A DNA stretch of 64,000 nt, taken from Prinsepia uniflora. Its lineage: Eukaryota > Streptophyta > Magnoliopsida > Rosales > Rosaceae. The first letter of the stretch is position 1; each line of letters begins with the position of its first letter. Of this stretch, positions 1 to 12,414 are shown in pieces. The notes under the pieces are model-generated. The model did not search any database, had not been told where the DNA came from, and saw only the letters and a program-made list of their open reading frames with translations. Made by a program: the position numbers and the translations under genes. Where the stretch lies: positions 57,689,056-57,753,055 of the forward strand of contig CM064871.1 in the NCBI GenBank assembly GCA_032719365.1. Direction: 5' to 3'.

Positions 1-110
1 TCTAAACAATCTCGATTCTCCTCCGATTCGATATTTTTCGGTTCGGTTTGATTTTTTGGTTGGTTTTTTCGAACGGGCTAATTCTAATCAGGGGGGGGCG
101 ATTGGATATA

Positions 111-3100
111 ATGATTTCGAGCTCAAAGGCCATAGCTTCTCGGCTTCATCCAATGCCTCTCTGTTCTCCTTCAGCTATGGCGAAGCCGCTCTGCAACATC
201 CACCCTCCTCTTCTCTCTTCATTTCACCGCAAACAACATCTCATCGCAACAACCGCTCCTCGCCAACGCAGTCGTTTCACCTCCGCAACCAGAACCGGTA
301 CTAGGCGTCTCCTCTTTCTCTCTCAGCATTCCTCTAATTCCAGAAGGTTTCAGTTCTCTCCGCCAAAGTCGGCCTCCATTAACGGCTACGCAGCAGAAGA
401 GTACAGAACCGATGCTGAAGAAACCGAGGTTCAGCTCTTGGAGAGGCTCCTGAGGTTGTTCGCTTTTCTCCGCTCAATCTTACCTGGCGTGAGTTGGTGG
501 AGCTTCTCGAATGAAGCAGAAATTAGAATCTTCGTAAAGCCGGCGACGGTGGCGCGTGCTCTTACTCGGATGTGGGGCTTGGTTTCTCGAGACCGTTGGG
601 TCATTTTTATCGCTTTCTCCGCCCTCTTATTGCTGCGGTTGGTTTTTTTGTTCATTTCAAATTTCAAAGCGTTTAATTTGTTCTTACCAAATTGTTTGGC
701 ATTGCTGCTGCTGCTGCTTCAGCTTTCGGAGCTATCCATACCGCATTGCGTGACAGCGTCAATCTTTACGGCTCAGAGCGGCGAAGTCGCGGTGTTTCGT
801 CAGAATGTGCGGTTTTTGGTGTTTTTCTGTGTTCTTTCGGGAATTTGCAGGTCAAAATCTTGTATGGACGAAGTTCCCTTCTTTCTTGTATAAGCTTACA
901 ATCCTCTACTCAACTTCAAAGCTTATTGTTTTTTCGGGGAAAATGTTCTTGGATAATTGTTTGTATTATCACATTGTGAACCTTTTCACTCTCCATATTT
1001 GATATTTGGACTTTGAATATTTCACGGGTGATCAGTTATTTGACACAGCTGCTGACCTCATACTCTGTTTCTGGACTTCAGTGGCATACGTGGATGCTGT
1101 TTTGTCATAGCAAATATGCTTCTTGTGAGTGTTTCTCTCATGATTTTGCCACCTTTACTATTCTCTATGTTCAATACTGACCTTCAACTTCTTATGTTAT
1201 AAATTATAATTCCTATCCTTTTATGCCATATTTTAGGTCAAGCGAATGAGGGAAACACTATACTCTTCACTTCTTGTTCAGGTTTTAAGATCTTGGACTT
1301 CGGACAAAAAAAACTATCACTTAGTAGATATATTGGTTTACTGTCTTACTTATTCTGGAGTATCTCAATCGTAGGATATATTGTTTTTTGACACCGAGAC
1401 AGTTGGTGATTTGACAAGTAGGCTTGGGGCAGATTGTCAGCAAGTATCACGGGTTATTGGAACTGATCTTAACATGATATTACGCCATGTTCTTCAGGTT
1501 TATTCACTACTTCAACTATCATATTCAGATTTATCCACTACTAAGATTACCAATCGATTTGCTGTTTTCCCTACGCGGAGATTAAATCTAGCTTTCCATG
1601 GTTGATTTTAGGGGCAGGTGCAATGATCTACTTGTTCATTTTGTCACGGTCTCTTGGTTTTTGTATATTGGGGATATGCTCTACTTTAGCAGCAATTATG
1701 ATGATTTATGGCAGGTAAAACTTTTTCACTGTTTCATCAGTTATTCTTCCTCCATATACTTTGCCAAAATTATGTAACTGTTCAATTCATCAATTAATAT
1801 AAGGCTGTGAAGTGGACGTATGGCGAGAAAAGAATGGGTAACTTTCAAAATCAGTTTCCCTTGGAGGTGAATGATCAGATTAGTTGATTGATTAACAATG
1901 ACATGGATGGAATTGATTTGGAGAAAGAAATAGTGTTGTGGTTTCACAACAAGAAGATAATCTATGACTACATTAATCTTTAAATTCAGTGAAATGGAGT
2001 GTCATGTCTGAGTCCCGTTCTTGCTGACCTTTTCATTTTTGCTTTAAATTTGTTCCTTCTTATAGGTACCAGAAAAAGGCAGCAAAGCTAACTCAGGAGT
2101 TCACTTCTTCTGTCAATGAGGTAGAATAAGAAATTTTAGCTACTATTGTTGTTGGAGATTCTGGTTCCTTAGTGATTTATACGATGCCTATATTTTCATC
2201 ATATAATGTAGGTTGCACAAGAGACAATTTCTTTGGTGAGAACTGTTCGGGTTTATGGAACAGAAGAACAAGAACTTGGAAGGTGAAGATGCTACACAGT
2301 TGCATATTTTATCAATCTTTCAGATTTCGGCCCCTGCTTGTGATTATGGATGGAATAAATAAATGTAGGCATAGTCAAGGAGGAAGACCATAAGCATGTT
2401 TGCTTAGTGGTTGACAGAGATGTTTCTATTTATGCTTGTTTTATAGGTACAAGCTGTGGCTGGGAAAGTTAGCTGATATAAGCTTGAGACTAAGTGCTGC
2501 ATATGGTTTTTGGAACTCGAGTTTCAATGCTCTTTATCACTCAACACAGGTCCAGATTTTTCACATTAGTATTCAAATGACCACTTTTTGTGTTCATGGT
2601 CAACAAAAGAATGTTTAATTAAAATATGGAATGTTCTCTTATTTTCTCGATCCGACTAGTCCGTTTCGTTGACTACATTTATCGACACACATTCTTCTAG
2701 GTCATTGCTGCCCTGATAGGAGGAATGTCTATTCTTGCTGGTCATATTACAGCAGAAAAACTTACAAAGTTTATATACAGCAAGTGGCTAATTCTTTCAA
2801 CATGGTGGGTGGGGGATAATTTATCCTCTCTGATTCAATCTGTTGGGGCAAGTGAAAAAGTCTTCCAATTAATGGATCTCTTGCCTAGTGAGCAATTTAT
2901 TACCAAAGGCAAGAAGATTACAAATGCCAATGGAATGTTTTACATCAATATGTTGTTTCGTGGTTAAATTTAGGTTATGGTTATGTCTCTTTTAGTGATT
3001 CTGTAGTTTGTTTAGGTAGGCTTCACATTATTGACGTGGCTGGAATTTGTATGTTCCTGGTTATTTGCCCGCACTGAAGTACTTCAGAAAACTTGATCTT

Positions 3101-5081
3101 CAATTTTTTTTCCCTTCTTTTCCCTTCTTTTACTAATTTTTGTATAGTTTAAATTTATTAGTTATTGATAATCTGTTGCAGGTTCAAAGTTGCAAAGACT
3201 GGTGGGACATGTTGAGTTTGTAAATGTTTCTTTTTATTATCCTACAAGAGCCATGTTACGTTTCCTTTCCAAGTTCTCCATCTGGGTTTTCTTGAAGAAA
3301 GCTGTGTTTTTCTATATCCTCCTCATAAGTGGGCTAAAATAGAAATGGATATCTGTAAAGTTGTCATTTCCTGCCTCCCAGTCCTACATACTGCCCTAAT
3401 AGGCTAATAGCGATGGAGATTTTGAGTGTCTTCTCAACTAGCAACTTCTTACTTTAATTATTTTTCTTCCCTACTAGCGCTTCTCCCATTCTACTATATT
3501 TCCCTTTTGTTTTATGCCAAATTGGTATATTATAAGGACACTAAATTAAGTTTATCTAGCATTAGCATAAAGTACACCATTTTATGTGTCACCTATTTTG
3601 GTTGACTAGGATAGCTTATTTGAAATAGTTATTTGATTTTGTTGCTTAAAATTGTTAAGGTTATGGATGCCAAAAGAAAATAACTAGATATTTGGATAGG
3701 TTCCTGTACTGCAAAACATCAGCTTATCGGTGAAACCCAATGAAGTGGTTGCTATTGTGAGTGTTGCTGTCTCTCTTTGTTTATTTCCTATTTCCCCTCG
3801 TACTCTTAAGTACTTAACTTTGTAACCTTATAATTTTCTTAGGTTGGTCTTAGTGGTAGTGGAAAAAGCACACTGGTGAATCTTTTGCTCCGTCTTTATG
3901 AGCCAACAAATGGTCAGGTAGAACTTTTTAAGTCTTCAATCACTGTGCCACAACATATAAGTGGAAGGATTTATTATGCTGATATCTGGTCGTTTTATTT
4001 TCTTTTTTGCCTAGTGTAATGTCCCATTGATATATATTTCAATTGCAAATTTTGATTGATGGCTTTCCCCTACAAGAGTTAGATGTCATGTGGTGGAGGG
4101 AAAGAATTGGATTTGTTGGCCAGGTACTTACTCTTTATTTCCAGCATAAAAATTAAGAGATTAAGTAGACCTTTTCTTCTTAGAGTTTGATTCTAAACAG
4201 GAGCCCAAACTTTTCCGTACGGACATCAGTTCATACATTAGGTATGGATGTACTGGAGACATAAGACAGGGGGATGTTGAATGGGCTGCCAAGCAGGCGT
4301 ATGCACATGATTTGATTTTATCCCTACCCAAGTGTTATCATACGCTTGTTGATGATGATTTACTCAGTGGGGGACAAAAGCAACGAATTGCCATTGCCAG
4401 GGCTATTCTTAGGGACCCAACCATTTTGATCCTTGATGAAGCAACTAGCGCACTAGATGCAGAGAGTGAACACAATGTCAGGGTAAGAAATTCTGGCAAT
4501 GAGCTTTTCACACCCCAATATCGCACGGGTGTTATATTAAATAATTTATGAATGTGGCATATCCTCTTACATCCAGGGTGTTCTTGGTGCTGTCAGAAGT
4601 GACAGCTCAACAAGGAGAACTGTTATAATTATTGCACACAGGTACGTTCTCTAATATCCTCTACTTTGATTTAATTTAATGAGGATTCTAAAAGTTGGCT
4701 TCCTCTCTTCATTCAGGCTTTCTACCATTCAAGCTGCTGACAGGATAGTGGTAATGGATAGTGGTGAAATTGTGGAGGTTAGTAACATGGTCTCTCTTAC
4801 AATTATCATCCATCGTATTTTCTGTTATATATTCTGGTAAGAGAGCTATCTCTCGTATTAGAGTCCTATCCAGCTTTCACTTAAAATTCAAGTCGGCTAG
4901 GGGTTTGGGAGAGAGATTTGATAGCCGGAGGCTTTGTATCATTTGGTTTTGCACATGCTATCAGAAAAGTGACCTGAATGTAACTTTGCGTTGCACACAG
5001 ACGGGCAGTCATGGTGAGCTTCTCAGTGAAAATGGCCTCTATGCACGACTGACTAGAAGACAAGCAGATGCCGTGGCATGA
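111..5081 (+). pseudogene. ABCB26: ABCB26/TAP-like half-size ABC transporter, probably damaged copy
   Basis: Half transporter with one membrane domain and one nucleotide-binding domain; the family sits in chloroplast membranes. Exons: 111-641, 723-850, 1082-1124, 1237-1281, 1375-1497, 1612-1714, 2066-2120, 2212-2282, 2447-2549, 2701-2908, 3182-3255, 3700-3756, 3843-3917, 4049-4123, 4201-4482, 4577-4641, 4717-4777, 5001-5081, together worth about 726 residues. The Ser/Arg-rich N-terminus fits a transit peptide. Walker A GLSGSGKST lies near residue 516, signature LSGGQ near 619, Walker B ILILDE near 639 and the switch His (IIAHR) near 679. Three lesions stand out. Exon 6 is one base short after its AG, giving a frameshift and an early TGA. 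The exon 11 donor reads ATG|TT instead of GT. The exon 14 acceptor reads AA instead of AG. Intron 10 uses a GC donor. No other stops occur. Identity is sure; loss of function is inferred and could be sequencing error. Confidence 0.75.
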
Positions 5082-6334
5082 TCTAGGAGTAGAGTAGAAC
5101 ACTAGGAGTTCCAACTCCTGTTTGTTTGATTAAGTTTTGATGATGCATTATGGACCATGGAGGTCTCAAAAACTTTCCTAGCACAGACCAGTACAATACT
5201 TGAAAATGAGTTTTCGAGCAAAGCTGTGAGGGAAGGCTCATCTAACTGAATCTGCTATGCGTCGTATTCCAGTGTTTTTGGAATGTGTGAAGTGTAAGTG
5301 AAAAAGAAGGGATGCATGCATTGGATTGTGGCTTGATGGAACAACCGGATTGGCATATGCTATTCAGACTCACTAAATTGAACACATTTAGTGATCATGT
5401 TGATGTGACAATCAATGAATGGTCTAATATAAATATAGAATAATTTCATTTATTAAAATAATACATTCATTGATTGACACATTAACATGGTCACCAAATA
5501 TGGTCAATTTAGATGGTTCAAATAGTATTATTTTTATATCAACCTCTTTGCCTCTGGCTTTAATTGATTTACGTGGGAATTTTAAATGAAATTTATGATA
5601 TTGTACATCACCGACGGACGCCGTAACCAATTACCGCTCATTTTAGGCTCCCTTAATCCTAACGGTTGAGTCTAGGGGTTTTTTCCTAAGAATTGTTATA
5701 CAAAAATTCACCTAAATCCGAAGTGTTGACCATCAGACATTGTAACACCAAAAGAAGCTCATTGTACTCTGTCGTATATCTTTTACCCAAATGTTGGGTA
5801 AGAGGAGAGATAACAAACGGCTAATTAAACAATCATGTCTAAAATGATAATGAAATTCGTTGTTGCTTGGGTCTTGTATACGCCACATCATCAGCTAATA
5901 GAAATTCTAATATAAAATGTGATGATGGAACGAATGCGAAATGTTTTAAAGAGATAAAGTAATTAAATACAAAATTTGAGAAAGTATAATTCTGAATATT
6001 GATATAAAACACATTGAGCCTAATTCTGAATATTGATGTAAAGCACATGGGCAGAGATACGGGCTTTGGACACAGGCTGCAAAAGGCCCAAGTCTTAGAA
6101 TCCCCTGCGGGCCCTCGCCTGAAGTAGCTTCATTTCATCTCCTCCGCCTTCTCTAATAACCCACTCGTGCAAAGTGCAAATCAAACCCTCGTTTCGATTC
6201 CAATCGAAAACCCCCATCGCTTATCCGATTATCCCCATTGTCATAACGGTAGTTTGCGTAAAAAAAGAAAAAGAAATTATATTAACCAAAAAACAGAAAG
6301 AGGAAACAAAGGCCGAAACCCAGAAGAGGAGGCC
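5082..6334. other. Intergenic: ABCB26 3' UTR, fold-back element, upstream region of next gene
   Basis: No gene seen. The first ~250 bases follow the ABCB26 stop and are probably its 3' UTR. A fold-back element lies at 5373-5512. The last ~200 bases before the ATG at 6335 are CT-rich and then A-rich, as expected for a plant 5' UTR. No confident TATA box was identified. Confidence 0.5.
5373..5512. repeat. Fold-back (MITE-like) inverted repeat
   Basis: Arms of about 49 bases at 5373-5421 and 5464-5512 are inverted copies with a few mismatches (both contain CAATCAATGAATG read toward the centre), separated by an AT-rich 42-base spacer. Weaker similarity extends outward for roughly 15-20 bases on each side. 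This is the form of a miniature inverted-repeat element. A target-site duplication was not identified. Confidence 0.65.
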
Positions 6335-9300
6335 ATGGATTCGTATCAGGCGCAACAGCCTTACGTGAGACCACCGCTACCGCCGCCGCCGCAACAACCT
6401 ACCACGTCGGATCCCTACCATTACCAGCAACAGCAGCAGCAGCAGCAGCAACCAGGACCACAGTGGTACTCCAACCAATACCAGTACCTCCCGCACCCAC
6501 CTCAGTGGGGTCCACCTCACGCCGACCGTCTCCCTCCTCCGGGCTCCTATCCTCCGCCTCCTAACCCTTACCCTGCGCACCAGCAGCCCATCCACGCCCA
6601 GTACCCTCCTCCCCCTCCTCCATCTAGGTCTCACGTGCCTTCTCACCTCCCTCCCCCTCCACCCCTTCCTCCACCTCACTCTTATTCTCAGCACACCCAG
6701 GTATTTCTTGGAATTCTGTGTGTCTATGTATGTATGTAGGCTATGATATTGATAAATTGATATCTGGACGTTTTTGGGTGGTTTGAACTTTTTGTGTATG
6801 CTTGAGGAGACTAATTATTATTTTATTATAAATGGTTTGAAATCAACCACTGCATTTGTATTTTGGGGTAAAGTTGGTGGCTTTGCGAATATTGAGATTC
6901 TAACACAAAGCATAAATGTTATAGGAGTGGGGAGCTGCTCCGAGTTGGTCTAATAACCAAGGTTGGGATTACCCAGGTAAGTTTTTTCAACATTTCATAT
7001 AAACCGCAGCTTAATTCGTTGAATTCATGGTTTGTTTCCCTTTATATATCTGTGATTCTCTTAATATTTCGTCGGAAGTATATCTACCCTGCTTGCACTA
7101 GATAAAAACAAGGTCCTGGCTGTATCGTCCAATTGCTTCTTTGTTCTAGTGTAAAAAAAAACTTTGCCAGGGGCTTCCACAATTAATGCCATTGGATCAC
7201 ATTTGATTGTTTTATAGTAGTAGCCAATAATAATTTAGAAGATCTGGAAGCCAAGGCTAAGGCATGGGCGAATCGCCAAACAACCATGGAGAATCAACAT
7301 CAGCAGTTGCAGTTCCCTCCGCCAGGCAGAATAGAAGGACAAAGTCAGTATCATGATCAGTATCCCCAAAGCATGGACTCTCATTATTCTGGAACTCAGC
7401 ACCAGTCACTTTCTGCATCTAGCTATCCACAGTTTTCAGTTTCAGGCACTCCAACACACCACCCACCGGGAATTCATCCCCAGGAGACTTCATCTATGAG
7501 CTTGGAACTATCTTCATATGCTCATTATGCTATCAGAGATGGAATGCCAGCTGGGGAAACAAATGCTGCGTTTCATCATCAAGGAAACCTATCTGAAAAT
7601 TCATCTGTTCATCAGCAGGAGGTACCTTCTAGTTATTCTTCTATTACAGGTAATAATTCACATGGTATTGGCTTTGCATGTGAAGCATGTGCTCTACAAC
7701 TGCTGTTAAGGAACTCAATTTTACTTTTTAATTCTACATTCTGAGTTACTTTTTATAATACCAATGTAGGATCTTCTATACAGATCATTAGTCACAGTAA
7801 TTTAATTCTCCATCTTGATTCTTTGCAAACAAATATTGATAATGATAATTTTCGGGATGTGAAATTTACATCATAAAAATCTTGTTCTGTGGCTATATTA
7901 ATAGGGAAAAGGGCACAGTACATTACTCAAACTCTCTTGCATGTATAATTGCATGACCTCTCTGATATTTATGATACCTAAGAATTGGTAGAATGTCGAA
8001 TGACTGTTGGCCCACAACAAATAAACTTTTGAAGTTAGTGATGAATCAACAGAGCTTGTTAATTTTAGCAAGTTACCTTCTAATTACGATTTTCATCTCT
8101 TGAGTTAGCAAGTGCATAGATACCAACATAAGTTGGGGATGTTAGAATATAAAATTATTGTTTTCCCATGTCCTAAGAACTTGAGTTTTTTAAGAGTAGC
8201 ATTCATTACATTACTGCACCCAGGCAATAAATGTTGGCAAGAACTCCGTCTCCCTTGTACAGATGTTCTGAGTTGGATTCGTGGAAATTTAAGTGGGTTT
8301 TTGGAGTTCTCTTTTCTTGTAATATTTCTTAATCAGCTTCTGTTGAGATTAGAGGGAAAATAGCTCTTAACTTCTAGTATTTGTTGTCCAAAAGGGAGTA
8401 AGATTGTAGCTGTTTACTTCTCTATGCTCTATTGGCGTATCCTAGAGGATTTGCGGACATAACCCGAGGGATTGGATTCTTAGTAGCCAATTTGGACCAT
8501 TATTTCTCCCAAGGTTTTTTCCCCATGATTTTGTCTTTGGATTTTCTGTTTGACTACTTGCTTGAATGGCAGGCAATGAAGGTACTTCTGCTCAAGATGG
8601 AAAAAATCACATGCAGCTATCACAGCCCTTTGCATATAGCAGCCAGTTTGCTGATCCAACAACCAATCTTGCTGACCAGCCTTTGGAGTTTGCGCCCGGA
8701 TTTAATTCTGATCATAGTCCACACACGCAGTCCAGCTATGCTTATCATGATTCACATGGAACTATAAGAGGTGCTGAGCCCACAACCTCGGTGCCTACCA
8801 TGAATACCTGGGTTACTTCTGTTGCACCTGGTGCTGGCTATCTTCCAGTTCATTCACTTCCGTCAGGAGCACAGGTGTTAATTCTGATTTCATGAGTCTT
8901 TCTTCATTCGAAGGCCTTAATATGCTGACATTTGTTTCATTCTGCAGCATGACCCTTCCATGGCAATGCCTTCTCCTATTCCTGGCCTGGCTCCACCTCC
9001 ATTTAGCAGTTTTCCTGGACCGAGCGTTCAGACAACAATTCCATCTGCTGGTCCTCCTTTTGGTCTCACTGGAGGAACTGCAGCATTCGCTGTTGATGCA
9101 TATGGAGTTTCACCAGTTTCTGAGCGCCCCAAAAAGGTAAAAGTTTGTCACTGATAATATATTGTGGTGAATGACATGACTGTTATGAACTATAATCTCC
9201 TGAAATTTATGCTAGGCTGCGGTGCCTAATTGGCTCAGAGAGGAAATTAAGAAAACAGTCATCACAAGTTCGTCTATGGGCCATCCTAAGGAGGAAACAC

Positions 9301-12300
9301 AATCTATTGAAGGTGAAGGTATTGATAGATCTTTTGGAAAGGGTGATCAAGTCGACAGCAAGAGCATCGATTCCTCTAGATCAGCTGAAGAAGAGGATGA
9401 CGAGGTTTTTTTCTCTCTCCTGCATATGATCATTTTACATATGAAGCCCCACTCCCCTCTAGTGAACTGCTCTTGCTGAAACATGCAGTTCTGATTTATT
9501 TTTTCCTTCTCTTATTCATCCGTGATAATAGCTATTTGGTGCAGTTCATTTTTTTTTTTTGGGATTTTCCATGCCATATCTTTTTGTTTTGTAGGATCAA
9601 GTGGAAGCAGCTAGGACTGCAGCAATTAACCAGGAAATAAAGCGTATCCTTACTGAAGTTCTCCTCAAGGTTGTAGTGTTTAGAAAGTGATAGACTACAT
9701 AATTAACTCATTTCTATTGTATGTTTAATTTACATGTCTTTGGACAGGTTACTGATGAACTGTTTGATGAAATTGCTACAAAAGTTCTTGCTGAAGATGA
9801 TATGACACTTGAAGGTAATTGTACCATAATTGCAGGGTCTTATATTTGTGCTTCAGTATAAAAAGTTGCTTGTTTAGTCTAGTGTTTTTTCTCTTTTCTT
9901 AAAAAAGAAACAAAGTTAATTGATTATTTCATTTGTTACAGGCCAACAGAGAACACCCACTTCAAACCATAAGGTACTGTCATCTCCCCCAGAAGTTTCA
10001 GGTCCTAGGGCTTCTGCAAAGGTTCTAATTTCAGCTAAGTCTAAGGTTTCTGAGATGGAAGATGTCATTGAAAAGTCTAGATCTATTTCATCTGGTAATG
10101 TGTTGGGTCTTGCAAATTACGCTACTGATGATGATGAAGATGATGATGGAGAGGGAGATGATGATGTTCAGAGGTCTGCTATGCCAAATTCAGGGAAAGA
10201 TGGTATTCTTTCGCAGTCAACTGTCAAAATGTTTTCAAATGATAGGCATCATGCCACCACAAATAACAGTTCTTTGGTAGAGCTTGATGAGCACAGTAGA
10301 AGTAAGACAGTTTCGGCAAGTGATCTGGGTAAAACTAATTCAATTGAGTCCAGATATAATAACACTGCTGCAGTTAGTGATATTAGCTATCGTGGACATA
10401 TGAATGATGAAAGTAATGTTAATAAAAATCGGCTGGAGGAAACTGCTGCCTCTAGGTTGAATGCTACTCCAAGCGTATTGGAATCTGGACTACCCAAAGA
10501 GAATGTCTATCCCAAAAAAACATCTAAAGATGACTTCCAAGGTAGGGAGTCCAGGATGGACGCTGATAAGCTTGATCGACATGAGAGTAAAAAGAATTCT
10601 GTGAAAGGCTTCAATAATGAAGTAGAGAGTGGTAAGATTAGGAAAGATGAGAAGGGTGATGGGAAGCGTAGGGAGCAGGATGACAGGCATCCGAGAAAGG
10701 AGAGGATAGATGACCGGAACGGCTCAAAAGAAAAAGTGAAAGAGCAAAGTGTCAAGCATGGAGAAAAGGCACAGGAATCTGAATCAAGAAAAAGGTCTTC
10801 CCATGCTGATGTCAAGGACAGAAGAGAAACAGAGAGACCCCGGAGGGCTAGTGCTAAAGAAGATGGAAACAGAAAAAGAGAACAGACAAAGGATAAGGAG
10901 GATGATAGATCAAGACATAAACATTCTACCGACTCAAGCAGGCACAAGAAAAGACGCTCCTCTGATGATTCAAGTGATGAAGCTTCTGATGATTCTAAAA
11001 GGTCCTTCATTTTGAACTTCTAACTATTTCTCCTTCTCCTCTGTTTATGTTATCTTGTGGCTCATATGAAGTTGTGTGCTGCAGGAAGCTACATTCAAGG
11101 AGACGTAACTTATCACCATCACCTGTCAGGTCTAGGAGAAGGTACCCTTTATTCAAATTTTTTGTTCATTGTTTATCTCTGTTTGCATCATAAGGTCCAA
11201 ACTTTGTGATTTCATTAACTCTGTAAAAAGGAAGTTGATAATATGTATAGAAACACTTTTCTCTATATGAAGAAAAAATAGCAAGTTAATGCAAAAGATG
11301 GAAGAAATAAACTAAACTGATTTCAAACCCTACGTGGTACCTTCTTTTACTTAATCTGTTCATCTAGGTTTTGATATTGTTCCAGTGTGATTTTTGTGTG
11401 AGATTAACCTTTTATTGTTATTTTTTGTAGTTAGTGTATTTTTGATGCTATGCAGTATATCAGGATATCTTCTTTTGTCAATTGGATTGCATTGACCTTG
11501 TTCCTTTCCAATTCCTTTTTTGTGTATAATCTTCTAAGTCTTTTAGCAAGTCATGCATTGACTTCAAATGCATGTTATCTAAGTGATTCGACTGACATAA
11601 CATTTTGAGGTTATAAGTTGTGTCTCTTTTATTTTGAATTGGTTACAATATCCGAATTAAAACTGAATTAGGAATCAAAGTGAAACATATACATGGTTCT
11701 GGTCATTGTATATTGTTAAGTAACCGTGTAGAATTGAGTTGCATATAGACATTCTTGTACTGTATATGAACACTCATTTGGATCTTGGTTACCTTTCATG
11801 GAATGCTACTTCCGAAAAGAACACAGTTGTGGAAAGTGGGTTCCTGTTTTTATTCTATGCTGCCTTTGTCGATTTTACTGTTAGGACTTGTCTTGGGTCT
11901 AATTCAGATAAACTTAGTAGAGGCGTACAAGAGAAAAGCTTTAACCTTCTGGTTTTAGAGTCCCTTGTGGGAATTATGACTTGGTCATATAGGTTCTTTA
12001 CATAGTCGTTAGAAGTCGAATAACATGTTCTAATGGGCCACTCCCTATCAAGTAAAATTTTGACTCTGCACAAGGCTGAGCATTTCTCTTCTAAGCCATG
12101 TATGTATAACTCACCAAATTAGTATCATGGATATTTTCATTTCTAGACAAGTTTCGCGGTCTCCACATAGCAAGCATTCTCAGCGCAGGCATTCTCCTTA
12201 CTCTTCTCTTGATGCAAACAGGTATGTTGCCATGAAATCTTTGTTGTGTCTCATTTTTCAGACATGTATACTCCTATCAATAAGCAACTCAGGTGATATT

Positions 12301-12414
12301 GCCAGGCTTCCGCTTTAACAACTCTAATCATTGTCTGGTCTGTTTTAAACTGTAAAATTCCCATGCAGAGGAAGAAGGTCAAGATCCAGATCACCTGTGC
12401 GGCGGCAGAGATGA
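6335..12414 (+). CDS. Pro/Gln-rich and Arg/Ser-rich protein, cyclin-related family like At1g70620 (968 aa)
   Basis: Twelve exons keep one open frame: 6335-6700, 6925-6976, 7221-7649, 8573-8874, 8948-9136, 9216-9404, 9595-9669, 9748-9814, 9942-11001, 11085-11141, 12147-12221, 12369-12414. The N-terminus is Pro/Gln/Tyr-rich, with a CAG/CAA-coded Gln run near residue 30. The best conserved-looking part is residues ~447-560: PNWLREEIKK, an acidic stretch, then a helical block (AAINQEIKRILTEVLLK). Exon 9 codes a ~350-residue charged tail rich in Lys, Arg, Glu, Asp and Ser, with an acidic DDDEDDDGEGDDD stretch. The last exons give RS dipeptides (RSRSRSPVRRQR). Such tails occur in nuclear RNA-processing proteins, so a nuclear role is likely but inferred. 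The ATG is the first in frame after stop-free 5' UTR and has GCCATGG context. Position next to ABCB26 and RAY1 suggests orthology to At1g70620, recalled as 'cyclin-related'. I see no cyclin box. Confidence 0.8.
7215..7223 (+). promoter_or_regulatory. Triple tandem 3' splice acceptor (TAGTAGTAG)
   Basis: Intron 2 of the Pro/Gln-rich gene ends in three consecutive TAG triplets. Using any of them (exon start 7218, 7221 or 7224) keeps the frame and changes the protein by zero, one or two residues. Such NAGNAG acceptors are often alternatively spliced; use here is inferred. Confidence 0.6.

Noticed and set aside
6377..6694. 105-residue Arg-rich frame on the - strand opposite the Pro-rich exon 1
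   Set aside because: Antisense of CCN-rich Pro codons always gives Arg/Gly-rich open frames; no start context, splice sites or family.
10507..11010. 167-residue Ser/Leu-rich frame on the - strand
   Set aside because: Mirror of the Lys/Arg/Glu/Asp-rich exon 9 of the intact + strand gene; low complexity only.
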